Below are positions 51,792 to 62,263 of a stretch of 64,000 nt of DNA, piece by piece. The notes under the pieces were generated by a model. That model was given only the letters and a program-made list of their open reading frames with translations, was not told where the DNA came from and did no database searches. The stretch comes from Variovorax paradoxus (lineage in GTDB: Bacteria; Pseudomonadota; Gammaproteobacteria; Burkholderiales; Burkholderiaceae_C): assembly GCF_030815975.1 (NCBI RefSeq), contig NZ_JAUSXL010000001.1:186001-250000 (forward strand), read 5' to 3'. The position numbers were made by a program, and so were the translations under genes. Every line of letters starts with the position of its first letter. Positions within the stretch are counted from its first letter, which is position 1.

Positions 51792-52373
51792 ATGGCAAGA
51801 CCTCGCGAATTCGATCGGGATGCGGCCCTTGACAGGGCGATGAAGCTGTTCTGGGAGAAAGGCTTCGCCGCCACTTCAACGGACAGCCTCCTCAAAGAGA
51901 TGGGAATCGGCCGGCAGAGCCTCTACAACGCCTTCGGCGACAAGCGCCAGTTGTACCTGGAGGTGCTGCGTTCGTATCAACAAATGTCGATCGGCGGCCA
52001 CTTGGAGCGGCTGAATGAACCGGAGTCGCCGTTGGAGGGAATTTTCGAGCTCTTGAACGGCCTCGCGGCCAAGGATCGCAAGATCCGGGCGCTGGGTTGC
52101 TTCGGCGTGAGTTCGATCGGCGAGTTCGGCACCTCGGATCCGGAGTTGAGGCGCCTCGGCGAAGCAGGCGGCGCGCTGCTGCGTGGCAGGATTGCCGAGC
52201 GCATCCGGGAAGGCCAGGCGCTGGGCGAGATCGACCCGGGTTTCGAAGCGGAAAAAGGCGCCGCATTCGTGCTGATGTCCATGATGGGATTGCAAGTCAC
52301 GGCAAGGGCCGGGGCCGGCGTGAAAGACATGCAGCAGCTTGCGGCGTTTGCCGTGGAGCGCCTGAAGGCGTAG
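51792..52373 (+). CDS. TetR-family transcriptional regulator
   Basis: 193 residues from ATG 51792. The N-terminal helix-turn-helix (KGFAATSTDSLLKEMGIGRQ, then SLYNAFGDKRQLYLEVL) is canonical for AcrR/YcdC-like members. The C-terminal domain has a Cys in ALGCFGVSS, at a place where some family members sense thiol-reactive compounds (inference). The operator pair at 51756 and 52415 suggests it represses itself and the SDR gene. Confidence 0.93.
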   Translation: MARPREFDRDAALDRAMKLFWEKGFAATSTDSLLKEMGIGRQSLYNAFGDKRQLYLEVLRSYQQMSIGGHLERLNEPESPLEGIFELLNGLAAKDRKIRALGCFGVSSIGEFGTSDPELRRLGEAGGALLRGRIAERIREGQALGEIDPGFEAEKGAAFVLMSMMGLQVTARAGAGVKDMQQLAAFAVERLKA

Positions 52374-52414
52374 TTTTCCTGGATCCGCAGGAATTCGGTT
52401 TTTTTGGTTTGTTA

Positions 52415-52430
52415 TTGATCGATTAGTCAA
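52415..52430. promoter_or_regulatory. TetR operator candidate TTGAT-N6-GTCAA
   Basis: TTGAT CGATTA GTCAA lies just before the SDR start at 52433. It shares arms, spacing and a trailing A-run with the site at 51756. Confidence 0.6.
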
Positions 52431-52432
52431 AA

Positions 52433-53185
52433 ATGAATGTCATGAACAGCGCAAGCACGACCCCGCCCAGCAAGACTGCACTCGTCTTTGGCGGCTCCCG
52501 CGGCATTGGCGCAGCGGCGGTTCAGCGGCTGGCCGCCGACGGTTACGCTGTCGCATTCACCTACGTCTCTCAGGCCGGCAAGGCCAATGAGCTTGTGGCG
52601 TCGATCGAGGCCTCCGGCGCCAAGGCTCTTGCCATCCAGGCAGACAGCGCAAATCCTGACGCGATTCGCCAGGCCGTGAGCCAGGCGGTGGATTGCTTCG
52701 GAATCGTCAACGTACTGGTGGTCAACGCCGGGTTGCTGCGCATGGGCACCATCGACGCGGTCAACCTGGAGGACCTCGACCTCATGCTGGATGTGAATGT
52801 GCGCGGGGTCTACCTCGCGATCCAGGCCGCGCTCCCCATCTGCGAGATGGGGCTCGTGTCATCACGATCGGCAGCAACGTGGCTGTCCGCACCGGCATGG
52901 CCGGCACGAGCGTCTATCAACTCACGAAGACCGCCATTGCAGGGCTGGTCAAAGGGGTGGCGCTCGACCTGGCCCCACGCGGAATCACCGTCAACAAACA
53001 TTCAGCCGGGGCCCACCCGCACAGACATGACGGCGGGCGCGATCGACATGCTCGTGGAACGCAGCCCGCTCAAGCGCGTCGCCGAGCCCGAGGAGATCGC
53101 AGGACTCGTCTCGTACCTGGCGCGCGACGAGGCCCGCTACGTGACAGGCTCCAGCATCACCATCGACGGCGGACTCACGCTCTGA
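52433..53185 (+). pseudogene. Short-chain dehydrogenase with two compensating frameshifts
   Basis: The open frame is continuous (250 codons), but residues about 139-188 are out of the SDR frame. The first part has the cofactor motif GGSRGIGAAAV and NAG; the last part ends with the usual TGSSITIDGGLTL. The segment between 52850 and 52995 matches SDRs only in another frame, where it gives VITIGSNVAV and VYQLTKTAIAGLVKG, that is the catalytic Ser and Tyr-x3-Lys. A one-base loss near 52850 and a one-base gain near 52996 (A-run) explain this. As read, the catalytic residues are lost. Confidence 0.75.
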
Positions 53186-53420
53186 CCAAGGCTGAAGCGC
53201 CGCTGAATGTCGGCGACAGCGATCGGGGCCTGCGGGACGCCACCATGTCTAACAACGCCTAACACACGCCAACGCTCCCGACTGCCTTCACGCGAGCATT
53301 TGCGGTCCAATAGATGCGGAGCGAAAGGGACCCGTCTCGAGACGATGCCGAGCAGCGGACCGGGGCGTCCGGATCGCACAGAGGCGCGTCCAGAACCGAA
53401 CCTCCTTCGGAAGCTACCCC

Positions 53421-56400
53421 ATGCGACAAGAAGAACTCAGTGAGCGCCGTCAGGCAGAGATCCTGGACAGCAACCTTTACGTCGATCGCGCGGAAACCGA
53501 GTCCGCGCACGGCCGCCTGCAGATCTTGTCTGCGGCACAAGAGACCATCGAACAGAAGTTCTCAAGCGCAGGCCTGTTTTCACGGGAATTTCATGATCTG
53601 GGCACAGGCACACCACGCCTGGAACGCGCCAGCGCCCCCGGCTCGGCATCCTGGCTTGTTGCAGGGCGCGGCCAGGTCGCCCCGACAACACTGGCCACTC
53701 TTCAGCGCGAGTATGCGTTCCGCGACGCCTTGCACGAAAACTGGGCGGCAGTGCCGATGGCACTGGTGCCGCACGGCGAAGGGGCACTGCTGGTTCTGAA
53801 AGACCCCGGCGGCGAACTGCTGCGCCGGACCGACTACCCGGTTCGCGACACAGAAGCCTTCATTGCCCGGGCGCTCCAACTCACCGCCGCCGTGGAGGCA
53901 ATGCACGCGGCAGGCGTGATGCACTGCGCGCTGACCCCCGATCGCCTGCTGTGCACGTCCGGCGCCAGCACGTACCTGACGGGTTTCGGCTATGCAGCGC
54001 GGCTTGACACGGGAAGCGACGTGCCGACAGACGGCAGTCTGGCCTGGGACGAAGACAGCTTCGACTACATGGCGCCCGAACTCGGCGGACGCATGAATAT
54101 TTGCATCGATGCGCGCGCCGATCTTTATTCACTCGGTTGCATCCTTTACGAACTGCTGGTCGGCAGGCCTCCTTTCCAGGGCGAAGACGTCGCGGAACGG
54201 GTCCACGCGCATGCGACGCAGAAGCCCCGCCCGCCCTGCGAACTGCAGGAGGGCGTCCCAGCGCAACTGTCGCTGCTGGTCCTGAAACTCCTCGAGAAGA
54301 CGCCCCATCACCGCTATGGCGACGCTGCGAGCGTGCTGGCGGATCTGCGCCGCTGCGAGACGCTGCAGCGCCAGCAGGGATGCATCCCGCTTTTCGCGCT
54401 CGACGCCCACGCCACGCTGCACAGGATGCTGCGCACACAGCAGGTACTGGGCCGCGATGCCGAGCTCCAGACGCTGGACGCGCTCTATCGCGAAGTCGCC
54501 GTCAGTGCGCGATCGCGCGTGGCCTGGGTCTCGGGCCCATCGGGCATCGGTAAATCGATACTGTTGCGCGAGGCCGTGGCGCGCATTCAGCAATCGGGCA
54601 CGCCGCTCCTGGCGGCGGTCAAGAGCGAGGAAGGCAGCCTCGGCGGGCCCTACACGGTCTTGGTGCAAGCGCTCGAGCAACTGCTGCAGTTCGTGCTCGG
54701 CTGCCCCGAGGACGAATTTTCGATCTGGCAGGATCGGATCCGCGCGGCGACCACTGCGGTCGATCGCACCCTGGCCGGCTTCCTTCCCTCCCTGGCCGTG
54801 GTGCTCGGCCCGCAGGCCGAAGCACCTGAACCACCAGACACCGCACCCGCACTCGAACGGGAGCGCGTGCTCCACGGCATGGCACGCCTGCTGTCTTGCT
54901 TTGCTACGACCGCGCGACCTCTGCTGCTGTGGCTGGACGACCTGCAATGGGCGGATGTGGGAACCCTGCAGGTTCTCGAACGCCTGCTTCACCAGTATCC
55001 CGACAAGGCGCTGCTGCTGGTCGGCGCGTTCCGCACCAAGGAGGTGGACGCGCATCATCCGCTGCGCGCGGGTCGGCTCGCCGAAGTGCCCGATTCGGTG
55101 ACCATGGAACTCGGCCCGCTCGACGAGGGCGCTCTGCGCGAACTGATCGCGCTGGCGCTGCAGCAGGATGCCGATGCCCTCGGTCCGCTCGCCGAGGTGA
55201 TCGGCCACAAGACCCAGCGCAACCCGTTTTTTGCCCAGCACCTGCTCGGGCTGCTCGCCGACGACGGCCTGCTTGCCTACGACGCGCCGGCCGCGGCCTG
55301 GCGCTGGAGCCTGGAGCGAATCGCGGCCCATCCGGGTATCGACAACGTCGTCGACCTGCTGGCGCGCCGCTTCGAACAACTGCCGGGCCCGACGCAGTCC
55401 GTGCTGCAGTTGCTTTCCTGCCTCGGCCACCGTGCCTCGGGCGAAGCGCTTGCCATCGCAACGGACCTGGTGCCTGGCACCGATGCGCTGCGCAGCCTCG
55501 AAGCGGCGCTCGAGCCGGCGCTCCAAGCCGGCAGCGCCTGCCGCGAGGACGACGACTGGGTGTTCTGCCACGATCGCTTCCGTGAAGCGGCCTACGCCTC
55601 GATTCCGCTGGAGGAGCGCGCACCGCTGCACCTGCAGATCGCGCGCCGCCAGCTCGCGCACCCAGCCACGTCCGAGCAGGTCTTCACGATCGCCGCGCAG
55701 GCCAATCTCGCGCGGCCGGCAATCGACGCGCCCCATGAGCGGCGGCACTTCGCCAAGCTCAACCTCGAGGCCGGACGCCAGGCCAAGGCCGCAACGGCAC
55801 ACCATTCCGCCCTGGGCCTCTTCCGCGCCGCGCTCGACTTCCTCGGTGAAGACGATGCCAGCGAGGATGGCCTTGCCGCCCGCGCGTCGTGTGGCGAGGC
55901 CGAGTTCATGATCGGTGCGCTCGAAGTCGCCGAGGCGCGCCTGGCGGCACTGGAGCAGGTGGCCGGCGACGGCATCTTCGGCGCAGACTTGGCGCGCCCT
56001 GCGCGCCGCGCTCTACACCACGCTCGGCCGCTTCGACCTGGCGCTGGGCGTCGGGCTGGCGTTTCTGCGCAAGTCGGGGATCTACGTGCCGATGCAGCCC
56101 GACGCCGCCGCCGTCGACCGCGAATACGCGCAGCTCCAAGCGTGGCTCGACCGCCATGGCATGGACGCGCTGCGGCAGCTGCCGGTCGCGACCAATCCGC
56201 TGCGCCGCGCCATCACCAACATCTTTGCCGACCTCATTCCGCCGGCGCTGTACACCGACCAGAACCTGGTCGACCTGATCCTGCTGCGCATGACCAACCT
56301 CGGGATCGTGCACGGGCATACGGATGCTTCGGCGAACGGGTACGTGTGCATGACACAGATCTTGGGCGTGCGCTACGGCAACTACGCCGCCGCTCGCGAG

Positions 56401-58665
56401 TTCGGCGCGCTGGCACTGCACCTGGTCGACGAGCGCGGCCTCTCCCGCTACCGCGGCCGCGTCTACATGGCCTTCGGCACCATGATCGTGCCCTGGACGC
56501 AGCCCGCCCGCGCGGCACGCGACTACATCCGCCGCGCCTACAAGGTCCTGGTGGAGACCGCGGACCATACCTTCGCAATCTACTGCGCCCCCAATGAGGC
56601 CTCCGGCATGTTGTTCGCGGGTGAATTCCTGGGCGAGGTGCGCGACACGGTCGAGCGCGGCCTCGCCATCGCGCGCGACGCAAATTTCCAGTTCGTGGTC
56701 GACGCGCTGCTGGCCCAGAAGCTGCTGCTGGCACGGCTGCAGGACGGCACGCGCGGCGACCCCGGCGAGCGACCGCATGTGCCCCAGGAAGGCGCGCCGC
56801 CCACGCTGGTGGACTTCGAATACTGGGTGTACCGGCTGGAGGCTGCGCTGCTGTGCGGAGAGCTCGCGGAGGCGCTCGAGGCCCGCGGCCGCGCCGAGGC
56901 CTGTGCGTCGGCAGGGCGCACCTTTGCCGAAAGCGGCGAACTGCCGTACTACGGCGCGCTGGCGCTGCTCGCGCTGCCCGCGCGCAACGCCGAGCAGCAG
57001 GCGGCGCTGCAACGCGATGTGGACCAGCTCGCCACTTGGGCCCTTGCCTGTCCCGACAACTTCTCGGCTCGCTTCGAGCTGGTGTGCGCCGAGTTGGCCC
57101 GGGTTGCCGGCAAGCCGCTGGAAGCCAGCGAGGCCTACGCCCACGCAGTGTCGCAGGCCCGCCGCAACGGCTTCATCCAGGTGGAGGCGCTGGCAGCCGA
57201 ATTGGCCGCCGCGTTCCACGCCGGCCGCGGGGATGAACTGTCCGCACACGGCAACCTGCGCTACGCACGCGGCGCATGGCAGCGCTGGGGCGCCGCAGCC
57301 AAGGTGCGGCAGCTGCAGGCCGCCCATCCCGCGGTGTTCGAGCAAGACGCATGGGCGCCCGCCACGAGCCGCCTCCAGGCGCTCGACGCGCAGGCCGTGC
57401 TGCGCATCTCGACAGCGCTCGCGAGCGACATCGTGCCCGCGCGCCTGGTGGAAACTCTGCTGCGCACCGCGCTCGAGAGTGCCGGAGCCGGCTACGGCAC
57501 GCTGACGCTGCTGCGCCAGGGCGCTTGGCAGGTGCGCGCGCAGGCACAGGTGCTGGATGGAGCGATCTCGGTAACGCAGGAGCCAGTCGCGTTCGGCACC
57601 GACACCTGCCCGGTATCGATCGTGCAGTCCGTCGCGCGCACTCAGCAGCGCGCCGTGGTGGGAGATGCGCGCGAGGAGCCGTCCCTTGCCCAGGACGACT
57701 ACGTGCGCCGCCGGCGGCCGCGCTCGGTACTGTGCGTGCCATTGATGCGCCATGCGACGCTCATCGGCGTGCTGTACCTCGAGAACAACCTCGCAGCCCA
57801 CGTCTTCACGCAGTCCAAGGCCGAGGTGCTGGAAGTGATCGCATCGCATGCGGCCTTCGCGCTGGAGAACGCTCGCCTGTACGAAGAACTGCTCGAACAG
57901 AACCACCAGCGCACCCTTGCCGAAGAAGAACTGCGCGGGGCGCTCGCGGAACTCGAGCGCGCGAGCCGCCTGAAGGCAATGGGCGAACTGGTGGCATCCA
58001 TCGTCCACGAGATCGGCCAGCCGATCGCAGCCGTCGACACCTCCGCCAGTGCCGCGCTGCGTTGGCTCGATCGCAGCACGCCGGACATTTCCGAAGCGCG
58101 CGAGATGCTCATTCACATCGGCAAAAGCGCACTGCGCGCCCGCACCATCATCCAGGGCCTCCGGGCCAAGGCGCGCAAAGCCGAGCCGCAGTTTGCCGTG
58201 TTCGACCTCAACGAAGCACTGCGCGAAGCCGTGACGCTGGTCGCAGGTCCGCTCGAATCGCTCGGCATTGTGCTGGAGCTGCAGGGCCTGGACTCACCGG
58301 AGCCGGTCTACGGAGACCGCGTTCAGTTGCAGCAGGTCGCCGTGAACCTGCTGATGAACGGCGCCGAATCGATGGCGGAGCTCGAACACGGCTCGCGGCG
58401 GCTGCTGCTGGCGTGCGCGAGCGACCAGGAGGGACGCGTGCGCGTCGCGGTGGACGACGTCGGCACCGGCATCGCCGCCGAGAATTCCGACAAGCTGCTG
58501 CAGCCCCTCTTCAGCACCAAGGCCAACGGCATGGGCATGGGCCTGGCGATTTGCAAGTCGATCCTCGATGCGCACGACGGGACGCTCGCTCTGCTGCCGC
58601 GCGAGATGGTGGGTACGCGTGCCGTATTCACGCTGCCGCGCCCGGATCCGGCGAAATTGATCTGA
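53421..58665 (+). CDS. Trifunctional protein kinase-like / ATPase / sensor histidine kinase (frameshifted)
   Basis: The gene encodes about 1,747 residues if one extra base near 55995 is ignored; the first frame runs on to 56597 and the second starts before 55915. Domain order: an N-terminal protein-kinase fold (K127; HCALTP at 168; GFG at 188; APE at 218); an AAA-type ATPase with Walker A SGPSGIGKS (371-379) and Walker B WLDDLQWAD (about 505); a long helical TPR-like region; a GAF domain (about 1330-1480); a His-kinase core with HEIGQP (His near 1527), an N-box NLLMNGAESM and a G-box MGMGLAICKS. The family is widespread in Burkholderiales and usually pairs with a FixJ-type regulator, present at 58687. 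The ligand is unknown. Confidence 0.88.
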
Positions 58666-58686
58666 ACCGAATGCGAGCAACCGCCC

Positions 58687-59352
58687 ATGCATCCTGCCAC
58701 CGATCTCTCGACCGCCTTGCGCACAGCCCAAGATCCGCGCGTCGTCTATATCGTCGATGACGACGAACTGGTGCGCAATGCGCTGGGCAGCCTGCTGCGC
58801 TCGATCGACCTGGAGGTTCGCGCCTTTGCCGCCACCGAGGAGTTCCTCGCCGCGCCGCGTGCCGAGGGGCCTTCCTGCCTTGTGCTGGACGTGCGCCTGC
58901 GCGGCCAGAGCGGCCTTGCCTTGCAGCAAACCCTCCTGCAGCCCGGCCGAGCGCCGATCCCCATCATCTTCATGACCGGCCACGGCGACATCGCCATGAG
59001 CGTGAGGGCGATGAAGGCCGGCGCCATGGACTTCCTGAGCAAGCCCTTTCGCGACCAGGACATGATCGATGCGGTCACCGCCGCGCTGGACAAGGACGCC
59101 AAGCGCCTGGCGCTCGGGCACGCGCTGCATGCCTTGCGGGTGTGCTGGGACTCGCTGACGCCGCGCGAGCGCGAGGTGGTGCAGCATGTGGCCGCAGGCC
59201 TGATGAACAAGCAGATCGCCGCCAGCATGGGCATTGCGGAGATCACCGCCAAGATCCATCGGGGCCAGGCGATGCGCAAGATGAACTCGCGGTCGGTCGC
59301 AGAGCTGGTGCGCAAGATGGAGGCGCTCGGCCTCTTGCAAGGCGCGCACTGA
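58687..59352 (+). CDS. FixJ-type response regulator
   Basis: 221 residues. The receiver domain has the acidic cluster D24-D26, the phospho-acceptor Asp68 in LVLDVRL, T97 and K118 (SKPF). The C-terminal LuxR-type helix-turn-helix (LTPREREVVQHVAAGLMNKQ) is FixJ/TodT-like. It lies 21 bases downstream of the giant kinase, a standard pairing, and is likely its target. Confidence 0.95.
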   Translation: MHPATDLSTALRTAQDPRVVYIVDDDELVRNALGSLLRSIDLEVRAFAATEEFLAAPRAEGPSCLVLDVRLRGQSGLALQQTLLQPGRAPIPIIFMTGHGDIAMSVRAMKAGAMDFLSKPFRDQDMIDAVTAALDKDAKRLALGHALHALRVCWDSLTPREREVVQHVAAGLMNKQIAASMGIAEITAKIHRGQAMRKMNSRSVAELVRKMEALGLLQGAH

Positions 59353-59513
59353 GCACGCCGCTCGGCATGCATACCCTCACCGGTCCACATGGACGCATGG
59401 TGACGGCAAACCTTCGTAGGGGTTGGCCGAACGCTGGTGCAATGGTGCACGCGCCCTCCCCGTGATGTCATCTCCCTCGTGCTGGCCGTTGCGCCGGCCG
59501 AACGGAGAACGAG

Positions 59514-60527
59514 ATGACCTGCAGCCCCTTGAAGTCCATCGACACCATCCATCCGAAGACCGCTAGCCGTATAGCCCTGACCGCGGCGCGCGCGCTCGCC
59601 ATCCTCGCGCTCGGGCAGAACACACATGCCTCGATGCTTGCGCCAACGGCCTGCACGATCAATGACGGCGCGCTGTGGCTCCTGTGCATGCCGCTGCTCG
59701 CCGGCATCGCGCTGGTTGCGGCGTTCCTCGGATTCAAACTCCAGGCCCGACGTGCGAGTGCGGCGCGCCTCGCCGGCACGCTGGAACGCTTGGCAAGCGA
59801 CGCCCGCATACCAGCGCTGGAAGAGAACGGTTCCGCCGACATCGCCCGGCTAGCACGCGCGATCAACACGGTCCGCCGCCGGCAGGCCGAGCGCGAGGCC
59901 CAGCACCTGGACGTGCAGGCCGGCTATGCACACGACCTGCGCACGCCACTCACCCGTATAGGATTGCGCTGCGAGATGCTCGGGGACGCCGAGGCGCGCG
60001 AGGCCATGGAGCGGGATCTCGCCGAGATGCGCGAGCTGGTCGAGGGCAGCATCGCCTGCGCGCGGATGCAGCACAGCCTGGGCGAGCCGTTGCAGCGGGT
60101 CGATGCCGATGGCCTGATCGGCAGACTGGTGCGCGACTACCGCGACTCGGGCCGTGCGATCGCGCTTGACGGATGCATCGGCCAGCCGGTGGTTGCGTGC
60201 CCCCTCGCGCTGCGGCGCGTGCTGGCCAACCTGATCGACAACGCCTTGCGCTACGGCACGGACGTGCGTGTTTGCGCCCGCGTCGATACGACGAGTCTCG
60301 TGTTGGCAGTGGTCGACTCCGGTCCGGGCATCCGGCCGGCGCAGATCGATGCAGTCCTTGCCCCCTGGGTGCGGGGGCTGCAGCCGCAAGAGGACAAGCC
60401 CGGGTCCGGCCTCGGTCTGGCGATCTCCCGGCGCCTGGTGCAGGCGATGCAGGGTGAACTCCATCTGGAGAACCGCCGCAGCGGTGGGTTCGAGGCACGG
60501 TTGACGCTGCCGCTCGTGGTCGCATGA
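59514..60527 (+). CDS. Sensor histidine kinase, orphan
   Basis: 337 residues. One clear membrane segment (about 54-74, LLCMPLLAGIALVAAFLGFK) is followed by a short HAMP-like linker, an H-box AGYAHDLRTPLTRIGL with His140, and an ATPase domain with LIDNALRYGTD and PGSGLGLAISRRLVQ. There is no large periplasmic domain and no response regulator next to it, so the partner is elsewhere. The N-terminus is unusually short for an EnvZ-type kinase. Confidence 0.88.
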   Translation: MTCSPLKSIDTIHPKTASRIALTAARALAILALGQNTHASMLAPTACTINDGALWLLCMPLLAGIALVAAFLGFKLQARRASAARLAGTLERLASDARIPALEENGSADIARLARAINTVRRRQAEREAQHLDVQAGYAHDLRTPLTRIGLRCEMLGDAEAREAMERDLAEMRELVEGSIACARMQHSLGEPLQRVDADGLIGRLVRDYRDSGRAIALDGCIGQPVVACPLALRRVLANLIDNALRYGTDVRVCARVDTTSLVLAVVDSGPGIRPAQIDAVLAPWVRGLQPQEDKPGSGLGLAISRRLVQAMQGELHLENRRSGGFEARLTLPLVVA

Positions 60528-60687
60528 CGCAGGAACGGATGCGTGCCCCGCTAGGGCAAGGCGCCGCCCGGTCTGTTTCGCGGTGTTAGATTGCGAGTCC
60601 TTCAACTTGCAGCAGTGAGCGCGGGCCAGGAAGCTCCCGGCGCTCCATGAATCAGTTCTTTCCATTGAAGAACAAGCAATCATAAAA

Positions 60688-62016
60688 ATGGAAAGATCAA
60701 TAATTCAGGAAATCAACGAGAAATCCATGAATGGATTTCAATGGTCCGTGGTCCTGCTTTGCTTCATCGTGAGCATGATCGACGGATTCGACGTTCTTGT
60801 CATGGCCTTCACCGCATCGGCCGTCACCGACGATTGGTCGCTCAGCGGCGTGGAACTGGGCTATTTGCTCAGTGCGGCTCCGATTGGCATGGCATTGGGC
60901 TCGCTTTTTCTCGCACCGTGGGCTGACCGGCGAGGGCGCCGGCCACTGATCATCGGCTGTCTCACCATCGTGGGTACGGCAATGACCGGATCAGCCTACG
61001 TGGCTTCGCCGATCGAACTGGGTGGGCTCCGGTTCAGCACCGGCGTCGGCATTGGCGGCATCATGGCCAGCAGCTATGTCATTGCCGGGGAATTTGCGTC
61101 GAAGCGATGGCGAGGCTTGGCGATCGGGCTCCAGTCCGCCGCATTCTCCACGGGTGCAGCCGTTGGCGGATTGATCGCTGTTCGATTGATTCCCGACGCG
61201 GGTTGGCGGGCGGTTTTCCTGTGCGGCGGCCTGATGACTCTGGCTGCCTTGCCAGTGATGCTGATCTGGCTTCCGGAATCCATCGATTTTCTGGCCTCCC
61301 GGAAATCGGCTATTTCACTGCACAGAATCAATCGCATTCTGCCAAAACTGGGACTGTTGAAGCTCGAGAAATTACCTGATTCCGGCAGGAAGGAATCGGT
61401 TGCTCCAGCCTATCTGAGGGACCTGTTCGGGCACGATATGAAGGCAGCGACCCTGTCGATCTGGGGCGCCTTTTTTCTTGCTTTTCTCGGTTTTTATTTT
61501 GTCTTCAGCTGGACGCCCAGGCTGCTCGCCACGGCAGGCCTGCCGGGCCCGCAGGCAATTGCCAGCGGAGTGCTGCTGAACGTAGGCGGGATCCTGGGTG
61601 CGGCATCGGTGGGCCTGCTGGCGGCGCGCTTCCCGCTTGATAAGGTCTTGACGATCTGCATGCTGATCAACGCAACTCTGATGGCGATATTTTCCCATCT
61701 ACTCGCCCATCTGGCCCTCGCCTTCGTCGTCATTTTCCTGATCGGATTTTTCTCGAATGGCTGTATCGCTGGTCTTTTTGCATTGACGCCGTCGCTCTAC
61801 CAATCAACCCAGCGCGTCACGGGTCTTGGCTGGGCAATCGGATTCGGACGGATCGGTGCAATTCTTGCCCCCACACTCACGGGTGCGCTGATCAGTGCAA
61901 ATTGGCGTCCCAGCCATTTGTTTCTCCTGTTCGGCGTTTTTTTCGTCTTTGCGGCAACTCTCATTGCGCTGATGAATACCAGGGAAGTCATCGCGACTTC
62001 GCGCCAGGACCGATAA
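60688..62016 (+). CDS. AAHS-family aromatic acid:H+ symporter
   Basis: 442 residues, twelve membrane segments. The signature DGFDVLVMAFTASAV in the first helix and the loop PWADRRGRRPLIIG are those of AAHS (BenK/PcaK-type) transporters. The first 40 codons and the upstream region are richer in A/T than the surroundings, which may mark a transferred gene. No aromatic catabolic gene is adjacent, so the substrate is only inferred from the family. Confidence 0.9.
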   Translation: MERSIIQEINEKSMNGFQWSVVLLCFIVSMIDGFDVLVMAFTASAVTDDWSLSGVELGYLLSAAPIGMALGSLFLAPWADRRGRRPLIIGCLTIVGTAMTGSAYVASPIELGGLRFSTGVGIGGIMASSYVIAGEFASKRWRGLAIGLQSAAFSTGAAVGGLIAVRLIPDAGWRAVFLCGGLMTLAALPVMLIWLPESIDFLASRKSAISLHRINRILPKLGLLKLEKLPDSGRKESVAPAYLRDLFGHDMKAATLSIWGAFFLAFLGFYFVFSWTPRLLATAGLPGPQAIASGVLLNVGGILGAASVGLLAARFPLDKVLTICMLINATLMAIFSHLLAHLALAFVVIFLIGFFSNGCIAGLFALTPSLYQSTQRVTGLGWAIGFGRIGAILAPTLTGALISANWRPSHLFLLFGVFFVFAATLIALMNTREVIATSRQDR

Positions 62017-62263
62017 GCGTCTGGCTGTAAACTCCGGCGGCCTGGGCGGCGGACGAATCTGCTTTCATTCGTGAGCGAAGCATCCAGAACTTTCAACACC
62101 ATTCAGGAATGGAACCGTTGCCCAAGTTGACCGCGTGCTATCCATGCAGCGCTGAAATCGCCGGTCGACTCCTTCGTCGGCTGCGCCTTGACGGGCCCCG
62201 GGTTCACATCGCCCGCGCGCGAATCGATTTTCCCCCGGCATTCCATTGAGCTCGCCACCGGCC

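Noticed and set aside
55906..58116. Leftward open frame of 736 codons under the giant kinase gene
   Set aside because: No family motif and skewed composition; the + strand frame contains GAF and histidine kinase motifs.
59437..59450. GTGCA-ATGG-TGCAC palindrome before the orphan histidine kinase
   Set aside because: The spacing is like the Crp-type sites, but the arms differ and it occurs once only; it could be chance.
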